Origin: Clostridiales bacterium | Lineage (GTDB): Bacteria > Bacillota > Clostridia > Lachnospirales > Lachnospiraceae | Direction: 5' to 3' | Assembly: GCA_021204045.1 (NCBI GenBank) | Contig: JAJQAA010000034.1 | Coordinates: 62,001 to 126,000 of the forward strand | DNA: 64,000 bases | Shown: positions 25,264-33,564 of the stretch, piece after piece | Position numbering within the stretch: position 1 is the first letter of the stretch | Layout of the letters: each line of letters opens with the position of its first letter | The notes under the pieces: generated by a model | Database searches by the model: none | Told to the model about the DNA's origin: nothing | Seen by the model: only the letters and a program-made list of their open reading frames with translations | Translations under genes and position numbers: made by a program

Positions 25264-25686
25264 TTATCTTTCCCAATCATCATCAAAAAGATGCTTGTCG
25301 TATTCTTCTTCAAAGCGCTCCCTTACTCTCTCAAATTCTTCCGCGTCATATGAGGCCGTAGACATCTTGATATACTCGTCAAAATCAAAACCATGTTTGC
25401 TTTCATATTCTTCATGATATTCTTCATATACCGCTTTCATACGCTCTATAAGGTCTCTGGCAGTCGTCAGGTCTCCCAGCGTGACGGAAAGTTGCTCCAT
25501 ATGCCGTTCCCATGCTTCTTTTGTTATGACTATCACCTTTTTCCCTTTATATCTTTTCTCAATCGTACAGGGAATCAAAAAATAATCCTCGGCGCGCACA
25601 TCAAACAAGATGTGTCGCTCTTTTTGTACCTCGTCATAAACAAGCTTCTCAAGCGCCTCTCTGTCAATCGTAATGTACTTTTTCAT
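25264..25686 (-). CDS. Hypothetical acidic, helical protein of the element
   Basis: 140 residues, with a short beta-rich N-terminus (FDVRAEDYFLIPCTIEKRYK and KVIVITKEAWERHM) and a long, very acidic helical C-terminus. AAAGGAG lies 11 nt before the ATG. It follows the relaxase gene by 23 bp and is probably in its transcript. No family recognised; it could help mobilization or replication. Confidence 0.65.
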   Translation of the reverse strand: MKKYITIDREALEKLVYDEVQKERHILFDVRAEDYFLIPCTIEKRYKGKKVIVITKEAWERHMEQLSVTLGDLTTARDLIERMKAVYEEYHEEYESKHGFDFDEYIKMSTASYDAEEFERVRERFEEEYDKHLFDDDWER

Positions 25687-25709
25687 AATCTACTATCTCC
25701 TTTTAGTTG

Positions 25710-26468
25710 TTATCGACTGCGTTCAGGTACGCGGTCTTTTTCCCGTTCCTGCGGCAGTTTTTCTTTTCCCATAGCAATCCGAATGGCTCTGGAAATCTCG
25801 CCAATCAATGACGGCCTTTCCTTAATGGCCTGCACCAGTTTTTCAAGCGAACGCATCCTGACCTTCTCCATCGCGGCAACGTCCTTTTTCAAACTGTCCA
25901 GTTTTAATTCTTCAACGGTCTTGCTCCCGCCGACCGTGGCTCCGTTCAATATGCCTACGTTGCGGTCAAAGACCTTTTGCATGTAATCAGACATATCTTT
26001 GTGAATCTCTCTTAACTCTGTCCGGTTCAGCACCTCTTTCGCGGAAACCTTTTCAATGCCCTTCTTCTTGTCGATACAGACAGGGATAAAGCAAAAGTGC
26101 ATGTGCGGCTGTCCGCCTTCATCTTTATGCACCCATGCGGAAACAACGTTTTCCTCTCCGTACCGTTTAGCCATAAAATTATATGCTGAACGGAAAAACC
26201 GTCTTTCCTGTTCCTCATCAAACTCCTGCTTTGGAAGGGTCACAATCCAACTGCACAGGGTCTTTACGTCTGCGCGGTTCTGGCATTTAACCTGTGATAG
26301 CCGCTCATGGTAATAATCAATATCTGCTGAGCCGCGATCAGGAGATAAGTTATAATTCAGTTCCGTACGCGAGTGCTCAATATTTTCATTTCCGAAATTT
26401 GCAGCGTTTCTGTTAAAATGTCTGAGCATATGGCCGACCGCCGTCTTTGCGAATTTCTCAACGTGCAA
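25710..26468 (-). CDS. MobV-family relaxase (Pre/Mob), short form
   Basis: 252 residues from a TTG start at 26468, with GGAGGTGATAGG upstream. The frame before it is unsupported, and the new N-terminus (VEKFAKTAVGHMLRHFNRN) fits the MobV start. The metal motif PHMHFCFIPV (HxH) and the segment NIEHSRTELNYNLSP are typical. It would nick oriT for transfer by a helper conjugative system. It is shorter than pMV158 MobM (about 494), lacking most of the C-terminal region, as in other small elements. The oriT is 68 bp upstream. Confidence 0.9.
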   Translation of the reverse strand: MHVEKFAKTAVGHMLRHFNRNAANFGNENIEHSRTELNYNLSPDRGSADIDYYHERLSQVKCQNRADVKTLCSWIVTLPKQEFDEEQERRFFRSAYNFMAKRYGEENVVSAWVHKDEGGQPHMHFCFIPVCIDKKKGIEKVSAKEVLNRTELREIHKDMSDYMQKVFDRNVGILNGATVGGSKTVEELKLDSLKKDVAAMEKVRMRSLEKLVQAIKERPSLIGEISRAIRIAMGKEKLPQEREKDRVPERSR

Positions 26469-26535
26469 TCCTATCACCTCCGTAAATCTTTTTCCATTCA
26501 AATATAATATGCGAGAAGCGAAGAACAATTTTGTC

Positions 26536-26565
26536 AAAAATGGTATAGCAAGTTATACCATTTTT
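26536..26565. other. oriT of pMV158/MobV type
   Basis: AAAAATGGTATA (26536-26547), loop GCAAGT, TATACCATTTTT (26554-26565): a perfect 12-bp stem. The core TATAGCAAGTTATA parallels TATAGTGTGTTATA of the pMV158 oriT, with the nick expected before TTA. It lies just upstream of the relaxase gene, its normal place. Confidence 0.8.
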
Positions 26566-26598
26566 TCAAAATGGAACTTGCTCTGCGAGGCCGGAAAA

Positions 26599-26628
26599 CA
26601 AAAAAGGCGGATTGGCTGTTACGCCTTT
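26599..26628 (-). terminator. Terminator of the integrase gene
   Basis: On the minus strand AAAGGCG pairs with CGCCTTT and TTTTTTG follows, 18 bp after the integrase stop. Confidence 0.65.
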
Positions 26629-26645
26629 CCACCTTTCGTCTATTT

Positions 26646-27854
26646 TTACCACGGACATACGGACTCATATATTTTGCTGGAGGTTTTTGCCAGTTCCACC
26701 TTTTGTGAATCTAGCACTTCTTCGTATATGTTTTCTGTAATCGCTCTGCTGCTGTGACCAGCCTGCTTGCTTATCGCAGAGATACAATCAGTCTGTGAGT
26801 TCCTGATATTGAAACTGATTCCGCTGTGCCTTAAATCATGCACCCTCATATTCGGTTTTATTCCTGCTATCTTTAATACCTGCTTATGCAGGCCGTATAT
26901 TGTTGATTCGCTTATCGGCTTTGATTTATCCCTTACCGCCGGGAATATCCACGCTCCCGGTTTCCCTGCGTCGGTTCCTTCCACCTGAGCATATCGGGCT
27001 GTTAACAATGTTACCGCCTGTTCAGGAAGGCGGATATATCTTTCTGAACTGGGAGTCTTCGGACTGTTATCAACCATCGACTTTCCATTTTCATCTTTCG
27101 ACCACGTCTTGTGAATATGGAGCCTGTCCTTGTAATCCCAATCCGACCATGTCAGGGTACTTGCTTCTCCTTCTCTACAGTAAGTGTAGAGTAGGAACTG
27201 GAGGACGTCGGCCTTGTCTCCCATTTCCTCACAGGCCTTTAAGTAGAGCGCCGTTTCCTCGTTATCCATCACCATCATGGGATTGGCCTTGCTCTTTTTC
27301 ATATGGAATTTAAATCCCACCGCCGGGCTGATGAAGTCTGTGTCTACTTCCATACAGTAGTAGTTGTTGTAGTAATCAGTCAGGAGATTGTATGCTCCCT
27401 TCTGCCTTTTCTCGCTCTTGCCCTCTGCCTTGAGTTTGTCCAGCCATTTGATGATGTCACCTCGGGAAATCTCATCGACTTTCTTTTTCCCTATCTCATA
27501 GGGCTCTACGAGGTTTCTAATCAGTTCATTCTTATCGTCTATACTGCGCTTTTTAAATCCCTTACCTGCTGTCCTGACCTTCCCGGACTGTTTCAATACC
27601 GCGTATTCTTTCAGTTGCTCGGTAAGGGAATCAGTGCCATATGTAACCTTTGTTTTTTTCTTTGAGGCTTCAAACTCCTTTCCTATCTCCTCTATCCTGG
27701 CCTTGAGAGCCTCCTTCGCCAGTTTCTTGGTCTTCCCACATTTCTGGGCACGTTTTGTTGTGCCGTCCGGGAGGTACACCGTACATGAATATTTCCAGCT
27801 GTTCCTGTCTCTTACAGGTTGTCCAAAGTCCGTGTGCTCCAATTTTTTTGCCAT
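26646..27854 (-). CDS. Tyrosine integrase of the element
   Basis: 402 residues from ATG 27854 (AAAGGAGCAGT upstream). It has an N-terminal arm-binding part, a SAM-like core-binding region, and a catalytic domain with Arg in LLYTYCREGEASTL, the HxxR box HDLRHSGISF, a further His in QAGHSSRAITE and Tyr in NIYEEVL. It is encoded next to the tRNA it uses, with the gene reading away from the tRNA, as in many ICE/IME. It should recombine the 51-bp att repeats. Confidence 0.95.
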   Translation of the reverse strand: MAKKLEHTDFGQPVRDRNSWKYSCTVYLPDGTTKRAQKCGKTKKLAKEALKARIEEIGKEFEASKKKTKVTYGTDSLTEQLKEYAVLKQSGKVRTAGKGFKKRSIDDKNELIRNLVEPYEIGKKKVDEISRGDIIKWLDKLKAEGKSEKRQKGAYNLLTDYYNNYYCMEVDTDFISPAVGFKFHMKKSKANPMMVMDNEETALYLKACEEMGDKADVLQFLLYTYCREGEASTLTWSDWDYKDRLHIHKTWSKDENGKSMVDNSPKTPSSERYIRLPEQAVTLLTARYAQVEGTDAGKPGAWIFPAVRDKSKPISESTIYGLHKQVLKIAGIKPNMRVHDLRHSGISFNIRNSQTDCISAISKQAGHSSRAITENIYEEVLDSQKVELAKTSSKIYESVCPW

Positions 27855-27870
27855 ACTGCTCCTTTCGGCG

Positions 27871-27890
27871 TTCGAACAATTTTCGAACAA
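27871..27890. repeat. Candidate integrase arm-type sites, right end
   Basis: Two copies of TTCGAACAA (27871-27879, 27882-27890), 11 bp apart, just upstream of the integrase gene. They resemble the pair near the left end. Confidence 0.4.
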
Positions 27891-27963
27891 TCTTGTAATT
27901 GAATCACACATTTATATTATAAGCCGAAAGGAACCGAATGTAAAAATCACCCGGCAAAAAGGT

Positions 27964-28007
27964 TAAAAAAATGGCTTAAAACCTTGATTCTTTCAAGGTC
28001 TTAAGCC
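27964..28007 (-). terminator. Terminator after tRNA-Gln, brought by the element
   Basis: On the minus strand GGCTTAAGACCTTGA pairs with TCAAGGTTTTAAGCC (one mismatch), followed by ATTTTTTTAA. It lies 10 bp after the tRNA 3' end. Confidence 0.8.
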
Positions 28008-28017
28008 TTTCTTAAAG

Positions 28018-28090
28018 CTGGGCTACCTGGATTCGAACCAGGAAAATGACGGAGTCAGAGTCCGTTGCCTTACCATTTGGCGATAGCCCA
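28018..28090 (-). tRNA. tRNA-Gln (anticodon CTG)
   Basis: Acceptor arms TGGGCTA and TAGCCCA, D-arm with AAATGGTA, anticodon loop CTCTGAC between ACGGA and TCCGT, and T-loop GGTTCGAATCC are all present; CCA is not encoded. The right attachment site (28014-28064) covers its 3' half. Confidence 0.95.
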
Positions 28091-28107
28091 TCGCTGCAAC
28101 AAAACCT

Positions 28108-28136
28108 ATAATACAAGATCAAAAGCCATCTGTCAA
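28108..28136 (-). promoter_or_regulatory. Promoter of tRNA-Gln
   Basis: Minus strand TTGACA (28131-28136), 17 bp, TATTAT (28108-28113), ending 17 bp before the tRNA. Confidence 0.85.
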
Positions 28137-28230
28137 GCACTTTTTCACACGATTTTTACAGCAGTTTTTTAAGTTCTCATTTTTTCCAACGAGCATCCGT
28201 CCGGCCCCTGAAGCCACGCAGTCAGGCGGA

Positions 28231-29430
28231 TTACAGCTGCGCAAATCGCTGTTTCATGGTCGGATTGTTTTTCGTCAGTTTTTTGATCGACAGATCCTCC
28301 AGCTTATTGTTTGCCAGACGAAGATTGTTTTCGGAGGAAAGCAGATTTTCCTTTACCTTCTGCAAATGATCGATGGTCTTGTCGATTTCCTCCACGGCCT
28401 TGTTGAACCGGTCGCTCGCAAGGTTGTAATTGCGGCTGAAACGATCCTTAAAATCCAGCAGGTCGGATTCAAAATGTGAAATATCCAGATTCTGGTTTCT
28501 TACCGAGGCCAGTTCCTTCTTGTACTGGAGCGAATTGAGCGCCGCGTTCCGGATCAGTGTAATGATCGGGATAAAGCACTGCGGACGGACGACGTACATC
28601 TTAGGGTAAACATAAGAAACATCGACAATCCCCGCGTTGTAAAGCTCGCTGTCCGCCTCCAGCATCGTAACCAGAACCGCGTACTCACAGCCCTTTTCCC
28701 TGCGGTCCTTATCCAGTTCTTTGAAAAAGTCCGCGTTTTTATGCTTTGTCGCCGTCGTCTCATTTTCATTTTTCATCTCGAACATGATGGAGACAATCTC
28801 TGTCCCGTCCTCATCGAGCTCGCGAAAAATATAGTCGCCCTTGCTGCCGGATTTTGATATCTCGTTGTCTTTGCCAAAGTGAGCGTTGCGAAATCCGATC
28901 GCACGCACCTGGTTAAACGCGATCTCACAATGCTGCTCCAGCGTCTCACCGATCATCTTGGTCGACTGCCTGGCTTTGAGATCGCGGTAATAGGCGACCT
29001 CCTCCTCTTTCGTCTTCAGCTTGTCCTCATAGCTCGATTTCAGATTCTGTTCGCGCAGCGCCGCCTCAGACTTCCCCATTTCAAGCTGATTTTTCAATGC
29101 CTGAATTTCCCGGCTCTGCTCCATCATTTTTGCCGCCGCGTCGGATGCCGCGTTAACCAGCGCCAGCTCCTTATCCTTGCCCGACGCGTCCAGCTTCGCT
29201 TTCAGTCCGGATATCGTAAGTTCACTGGCAGAAAGCTTTTTCTGATATTCCTGCTCCACTTCCGTTTTCGCGAGACGCAGCTCATTATCTTTCTGTTTTT
29301 CCATAATGGCCTGCGTGCGCTCCAGCTCTTTCTGAAATTCCCTGTCGCGCACCTGCTTCGCGATCGCCGCGTATCCTTTTTCGTCAATTTCAAACTGTTC
29401 CCCGCAATGCGGACATTTCAACATGCTCAT
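28231..29430 (-). CDS. DUF2130 domain protein
   Basis: 399 residues. The start MLKCPHCGEQFEID is a small zinc-knuckle-like sequence; residues about 25-160 form a coiled coil; the DUF2130 core follows (ARQSTKMIGETLEQHCEIAF; GDYIFRELDEDGTEIVSIMF with EMKNE), which resembles PD-(D/E)XK nuclease folds. A second coiled coil lies near the C-terminus. GGAGG is 9 nt before the ATG. The function of the family is not known. Confidence 0.9.
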   Translation of the reverse strand: MSMLKCPHCGEQFEIDEKGYAAIAKQVRDREFQKELERTQAIMEKQKDNELRLAKTEVEQEYQKKLSASELTISGLKAKLDASGKDKELALVNAASDAAAKMMEQSREIQALKNQLEMGKSEAALREQNLKSSYEDKLKTKEEEVAYYRDLKARQSTKMIGETLEQHCEIAFNQVRAIGFRNAHFGKDNEISKSGSKGDYIFRELDEDGTEIVSIMFEMKNENETTATKHKNADFFKELDKDRREKGCEYAVLVTMLEADSELYNAGIVDVSYVYPKMYVVRPQCFIPIITLIRNAALNSLQYKKELASVRNQNLDISHFESDLLDFKDRFSRNYNLASDRFNKAVEEIDKTIDHLQKVKENLLSSENNLRLANNKLEDLSIKKLTKNNPTMKQRFAQL

Positions 29431-29479
29431 CCTATCAAACCTCCGTGCAGACTGGCTTTCAAAAAACGTCTCAAACCAC

Positions 29480-29508
29480 TTGCCAAAAACACTTGCTTAT
29501 GTTACAAT
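29480..29508 (+). promoter_or_regulatory. Promoter of tRNA-Leu
   Basis: TTGCCA (29480-29485), 17 bp, TACAAT (29503-29508). Confidence 0.8.
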
Positions 29509-29527
29509 AAATGGCGTTGCAAACAGC

Positions 29528-29610
29528 GCCGGTGTGGCGGAATGGCAGACGCATCAGACTCAAAATCTGACGAGGGCAACCTCGTGTCGGTTCGAGTCCG
29601 ACCACCGGCA
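29528..29610 (+). tRNA. tRNA-Leu (anticodon CAA)
   Basis: Acceptor arms GCCGGTG and CACCGGC with discriminator A, D-loop, anticodon stem TCAGA/TCTGA with loop CTCAAAA, long variable arm (CGAGGGCAACCTCG) typical of class II tRNA-Leu, and T-loop GGTTCGAGTCC. CCA is not encoded. Confidence 0.96.
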
Positions 29611-29631
29611 CTTCCTTGGCAGGGGCAGCAA

Positions 29632-29676
29632 AAAGGGCATGTTCCGGATCCTGTGATGGTTCGGAAGATGCCCTTT
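29632..29676. terminator. Bidirectional terminator between tRNA-Leu and the lipoprotein gene
   Basis: AAAGGGCAT...TTCCG pairs with CGGAA...ATGCCCTTT. T-rich flanks occur on both strands (TTTCCCTTTG on plus, TTTTTGC on minus). Confidence 0.7.
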
Positions 29677-29683
29677 CCCTTTG

Positions 29684-30511
29684 CTATTTGGTCTCCGGTG
29701 TGTAAGCGACGATCGCGTAATCCCCAAGCGCATGTGAAACCGGGATCGAGAAAAAGATCGTACCCTCGTATTCGTAGCTGAAGCACTCCGGGAAGGTCTT
29801 GCTTACCGGGAAATCCGCGGCCTCAAACAGCGACTGATACTGTTTCAGCGTCTTATCATTTTTGGCTTCCATCAGCCCGGAGGTCTGACCGTCCGCGTTG
29901 TAAAACGTGCAGTCGTCCGAAAGCACATATCCGGCCAGCGTATAGGGATCGGCAAAATCACTCAGGCTGACATCCTCTACCTTTGAGACGTCGATGGTAT
30001 TGCTGAAGAACACATTGACCGCATAGGAACTGGCATCCGTAGTCACGGTGCCGGTATAGACTGCTGTAACGCGGTTGCGGCTGGCCGCCAGCACTTCACA
30101 GCTGACCTCAACGGCATCCTTCTCCTCATCCAGATCCCAGCCCTCAATGATCGCAATCGCATTTGTACGAAGCTTATCGTTGACCGCGTCCGTGTCCGCT
30201 GAAGACGGAAGTCCCGAAATCACCGGGTACTGAATCGCCACCTTGCCAGAAGAATAGGTCTTGATCGTGGCCGTCACGCCGCCGCTCCCCGTGGTCGTCT
30301 TCTCCGCGGCGGTCGTAGCCGTGACAGCCTTTGTCGTCTCCGTCGCGGCTTCTGTCTCTTCCGCCTCTGTCGCGGCCTCTGTCTCCTCGTACTCCGAAAG
30401 ATCGATCTTATCTCTGTGCTTACTGCAGCCCGCCAGCAGACAAACCGCCAGCAGCGCAAACAGCGCCAGAACAGACCGTCTCAACCGGTTAACACATCTT
30501 TCGTTCCGCAT
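29684..30511 (-). CDS. Lipoprotein with a DUF3298/RsiV-like domain
   Basis: 275 residues from ATG 30511 (GGGAGGAAAATTC upstream); the longer frame to 30802 runs through the next gene. The N-terminus has a lipobox LLAGC, then a Glu/Ala/Thr linker (about 35-75). The rest (GKVAIQYPVISGL; VNVFFSNTIDVSKVEDVSL) resembles the DUF4163/DUF3298 fold found in anti-sigma RsiV and in lysozyme-sensing proteins. That match is by eye and moderate. It would face the outside of the cell membrane. Confidence 0.75.
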   Translation of the reverse strand: MRNERCVNRLRRSVLALFALLAVCLLAGCSKHRDKIDLSEYEETEAATEAEETEAATETTKAVTATTAAEKTTTGSGGVTATIKTYSSGKVAIQYPVISGLPSSADTDAVNDKLRTNAIAIIEGWDLDEEKDAVEVSCEVLAASRNRVTAVYTGTVTTDASSYAVNVFFSNTIDVSKVEDVSLSDFADPYTLAGYVLSDDCTFYNADGQTSGLMEAKNDKTLKQYQSLFEAADFPVSKTFPECFSYEYEGTIFFSIPVSHALGDYAIVAYTPETK

Positions 30512-30648
30512 GAATTTTCCTCCCGCGTGCCTGTCTCGTCCAATCAGGTTAATCATGTTAAGTATACCATAAATTGGTGAAAAGAACAGCCATCTATTTC
30601 TTTCTATTCTCTTACGATTGCGGGTATGATGACGCAGGAGACAACCGA

Positions 30649-31326
30649 TCAACACTCCGTTTTCTTTGCAACCTCGCCCTGCTTCTTGTAGATTGATCCG
30701 GCATCCACACTTCCCCGCACGCTGGAAAGCGGATAAATGTTGGTATCTCTCCCGACCACAACCCCCGGGTTGAGCACAGAGCCGCAGCCGACCTCCACGC
30801 AATCGCCCACCATCGCGCCGACCTTTTTGATCCCGGTCTCAATATCTCCGTCCGACGCGTGTATCTTCACGAGCTTTTTATCGGAACGGACATTCGAGGT
30901 GATCGCTCCCGCGCCCAGATGCGCGCGGAAACCGAGAATCGAGTCTCCGACGTAATTGTAATGTGGCACCTGCACGTTATCAAACAGAATCACGTTTTTC
31001 AGCTCGGTGGAATTGCCGACCACCGCGTTCGCGCCGACCAGCGCCTTGCCGCGGATAAACGCGCCGTGGCGGATCTCGGCGCCGGGTCCGATGACGGCCG
31101 GGCCGGTAATGCTGGCCGTCGGCGCAACCCTCGCCGTGTGGTGAATCCAGACATTCTCAGACGGATTCTCATATTCGTCTACCGGAAGCGTCCCGCCCAG
31201 GGTCTGCACAAATTCACCGATCCCGGCCAGCGCCTCCCAGGGATATTCGCATTTCTCCAGCAGCGGTTTTGCCATCGTATGTTCCAGATCAAACAGTTCT
31301 TTTGTCTTCATCTCACATTTTTTCAT
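30649..31326 (-). CDS. Left-handed beta-helix nucleotidyl/acyltransferase-like protein
   Basis: 225 residues with the hexapeptide repeats of the LbetaH fold (VWIHHTARVAPTASITGPAV; IGPGAEIRHGAFIRGKALVG; GCGSVLNPGVVVGRDT). It resembles the C-terminal half of GlmU and UDP-N-acetylglucosamine diphosphorylase-related proteins but lacks the N-terminal nucleotidyltransferase domain. Activity cannot be read from this. GGAGAATT precedes the ATG. Confidence 0.8.
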   Translation of the reverse strand: MKKCEMKTKELFDLEHTMAKPLLEKCEYPWEALAGIGEFVQTLGGTLPVDEYENPSENVWIHHTARVAPTASITGPAVIGPGAEIRHGAFIRGKALVGANAVVGNSTELKNVILFDNVQVPHYNYVGDSILGFRAHLGAGAITSNVRSDKKLVKIHASDGDIETGIKKVGAMVGDCVEVGCGSVLNPGVVVGRDTNIYPLSSVRGSVDAGSIYKKQGEVAKKTEC

Positions 31327-31373
31327 AATAATTCTCCATTCCGCCGCCTTTTCGCCGGCTATAAGGGAAATTT

Positions 31374-33560
31374 TCAGGTTCCGGTGCTCTGCGCGCCTGA
31401 TTTTCTCGTTTTTTTGATGCTCTGGCCCTGATAATACCCGGCCGTCCGGGCAAACATTCCCCGCAGCTGTTCCCGGTTGTTCAGACGCAGCACGCCCTCC
31501 GTGCGTCCGGCCACAAAATGCTCCAGCTTCTCCATATATTCGTCCGGCGTCACGCTGCCCTCGGCCACATAGGAGAGTCCCTTCTCCCAGCTTGCCGTAA
31601 GCTCCGGGTTGAGCAGGGAACGGATCGAGGCGTATACCGCGTCAAATACCAGCTCGCCCAGCAGCGTCGGCGTAATCACCTGTGTTTTGCCGTTGAGGGA
31701 CAGGTATTTGATGTTGACCAGTTTTTTCAGAATCTCGGCCCGGGTCGCGCTCGTACCGATGCCGCTGCCACGGATCTGCGCGCGCAGCTCTTCATCCTCA
31801 ATCAGCTGCCCGGCGTTCTCCATCGCCAGTATCATCGAGCCGGAGGAATACCGCTTCGGCGGCGACGTCTCGCCCTCCCGGATCGCGAAATCGCCGACCG
31901 GCAGCCTCTGTCCTTTTTTCAGCGTCGCAAGCCAGGCGATAAACTGCGGATTCTGCACGTCGCGCTGTCCGACGCCCGCGTTATCCGCCGCATCTCCGTT
32001 TCCCGTACGGGATATATCCGCGCTGACGGGCAATTCTGCGCCTTTTCCTGCCCTGCCGCGAAGGTGCGAGACGTCGGAAACCTGCAGATACCCCGGCGTG
32101 AGCAGCACACGGAAGGAGGCGAAAAAATGCTCCGCGCCGATGACAAGCTCGAGATTGTATTTCTGATAGACGGCCGCCGGGTAAAAAATGGCCAGAAAGC
32201 GGCGGCCGATCAGCTCATAAATCTTTGCCGGCAGCGCAGATAAGCTGCGCAGGGCTCCCAGACCCTGCCCGGTCGGCACAATCGCGTAATGATCCGTAAT
32301 CTGCTTGTCGTTGACATAGCGGGTCTTCGCCACGCCGCGAAAGCTGCCGTTTTCCAGCACTTCCCCGGCAAATCCCGCCAGTGCCGGATATCCGCGCAGC
32401 CCGCCGATGTTTTTCTGAATCTCCTTCGCGACCGCCGAGGAAAGCACACGGGCGTCCGTGCGCGGGTAAGTGACAAGCTTTTTTTCATAGAGCTCCTGCA
32501 CCACGCGCAGCGTCTCGTCCGGGCTGATCTTAAACAGACGTGAGCAGTCGTTCTGCAGCTCCGCCAGATTGTACAGAAGCGGCAGATAACGTGTTTCCTT
32601 CTTCTTCTCAAGCCGCACCAGAAGCGCCTCCCGGGATCGCAGCTTTTCCGGCCTTTCTCCGTCCGGTGAAGCTTCCGCAGATACTCCGTCCGCGGACGGA
32701 TGCGTCTTGGGCTGCGATCCACCTGTCAGAGCCGTAATCAGGCATTCCGCGTCCTCGCGGCGTCGAAAACCATTTTCCTTGTAAAGCTTCGGCGACTGGT
32801 AATAAGCCGAGCCCTCCACGCTCCGCCATTCGGCGTCAAAGGAAGTCTCATCCGCGCCGACGCTGGCGATCACACGGTAGAACGGCATCTTTACAAATTC
32901 TCTTATCTCACGCTCCCGCCGCACAACCATGCCGAGCACGCAGGTCATCACCCGGCCGACCGACAGTACCGTGCGATTTGTTTTCATACAGGCGGAAATT
33001 TCCGGACCGTATTTGAGCGTCAACAGGCGCGAGAAATTGATTCCCATCAGGTAATCCTCTTTCGCGCGCAGATAAGCAGAGCTGGCCAGGTTGTCATAGG
33101 CCGACCAGTCCTTCGCCTCGCGGATGCCGCGCAGAATCTCCTCCTCCGTCTGCGAATCGATCCACACGCGGCGGCGCGTCTTGTCGTGCACCCCGGCCAT
33201 CTGGTCAACCAGGCGGTAAATATACTCCCCCTCGCGGCCGGAGTCGGTGCAGATATAGATCGTCTCGATATCGCTGCGGTTTAACAGCTTTTTTACGATG
33301 TCAAACTGCTTTGATACGTCCGGGATGATCTCATATTTGAAGACCTTTGGCAGAAACGGCAGTGTCTGCAGGCTCCAGTGCCTGTATCTTTCGTCATAGG
33401 CTTCCGGGTAGCTCATCGTCACCAGATGGCCCACGCACCAGGTGACGATCGCTTCCTCCGACTCGATATAGCCGTCTCCACGCCGCCCGGAAAGCTTCAG
33501 CGCCGCCGCAAACTGCTGCGCGACGCTCGGCTTCTCGGCTATGTACAATGCCTTTCCCAT
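31374..33560 (-). CDS. topB: DNA topoisomerase III
   Basis: 728 residues from ATG 33560 (GAAAGGAA upstream). The Toprim domain starts MGKALYIAEKPSV and has the acidic motif CTDSGREGEYIYR. The catalytic Tyr lies in KLVTYPRTDARVL. There is no C-terminal zinc-finger tail beyond the core, as in the Firmicutes type. It decatenates DNA with a type IA mechanism. The start is 4 bp after the amidase stop, so the two are one transcript. Confidence 0.96.
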   Translation of the reverse strand: MGKALYIAEKPSVAQQFAAALKLSGRRGDGYIESEEAIVTWCVGHLVTMSYPEAYDERYRHWSLQTLPFLPKVFKYEIIPDVSKQFDIVKKLLNRSDIETIYICTDSGREGEYIYRLVDQMAGVHDKTRRRVWIDSQTEEEILRGIREAKDWSAYDNLASSAYLRAKEDYLMGINFSRLLTLKYGPEISACMKTNRTVLSVGRVMTCVLGMVVRREREIREFVKMPFYRVIASVGADETSFDAEWRSVEGSAYYQSPKLYKENGFRRREDAECLITALTGGSQPKTHPSADGVSAEASPDGERPEKLRSREALLVRLEKKKETRYLPLLYNLAELQNDCSRLFKISPDETLRVVQELYEKKLVTYPRTDARVLSSAVAKEIQKNIGGLRGYPALAGFAGEVLENGSFRGVAKTRYVNDKQITDHYAIVPTGQGLGALRSLSALPAKIYELIGRRFLAIFYPAAVYQKYNLELVIGAEHFFASFRVLLTPGYLQVSDVSHLRGRAGKGAELPVSADISRTGNGDAADNAGVGQRDVQNPQFIAWLATLKKGQRLPVGDFAIREGETSPPKRYSSGSMILAMENAGQLIEDEELRAQIRGSGIGTSATRAEILKKLVNIKYLSLNGKTQVITPTLLGELVFDAVYASIRSLLNPELTASWEKGLSYVAEGSVTPDEYMEKLEHFVAGRTEGVLRLNNREQLRGMFARTAGYYQGQSIKKTRKSGAQSTGT

Positions 33561-33564
33561 GCAG

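Larger units (their letters stand above)
22296..28064. mobile_element. Integrated mobilizable element in tRNA-Gln with CRESS-like Rep
   Basis: About 5.77 kb bounded by identical 51-bp repeats of the tRNA-Gln 3' half. From the tRNA inward: terminator, tyrosine integrase, terminator, oriT, MobV relaxase, small acidic protein, a secreted transglutaminase-like cargo gene on the other strand, stem-loop origin with repeats, RHH regulator, Rep, terminator. It is more A/T-rich than the flanks. Excision as a circle with later rolling-circle replication is inferred from these parts. Confidence 0.92.
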
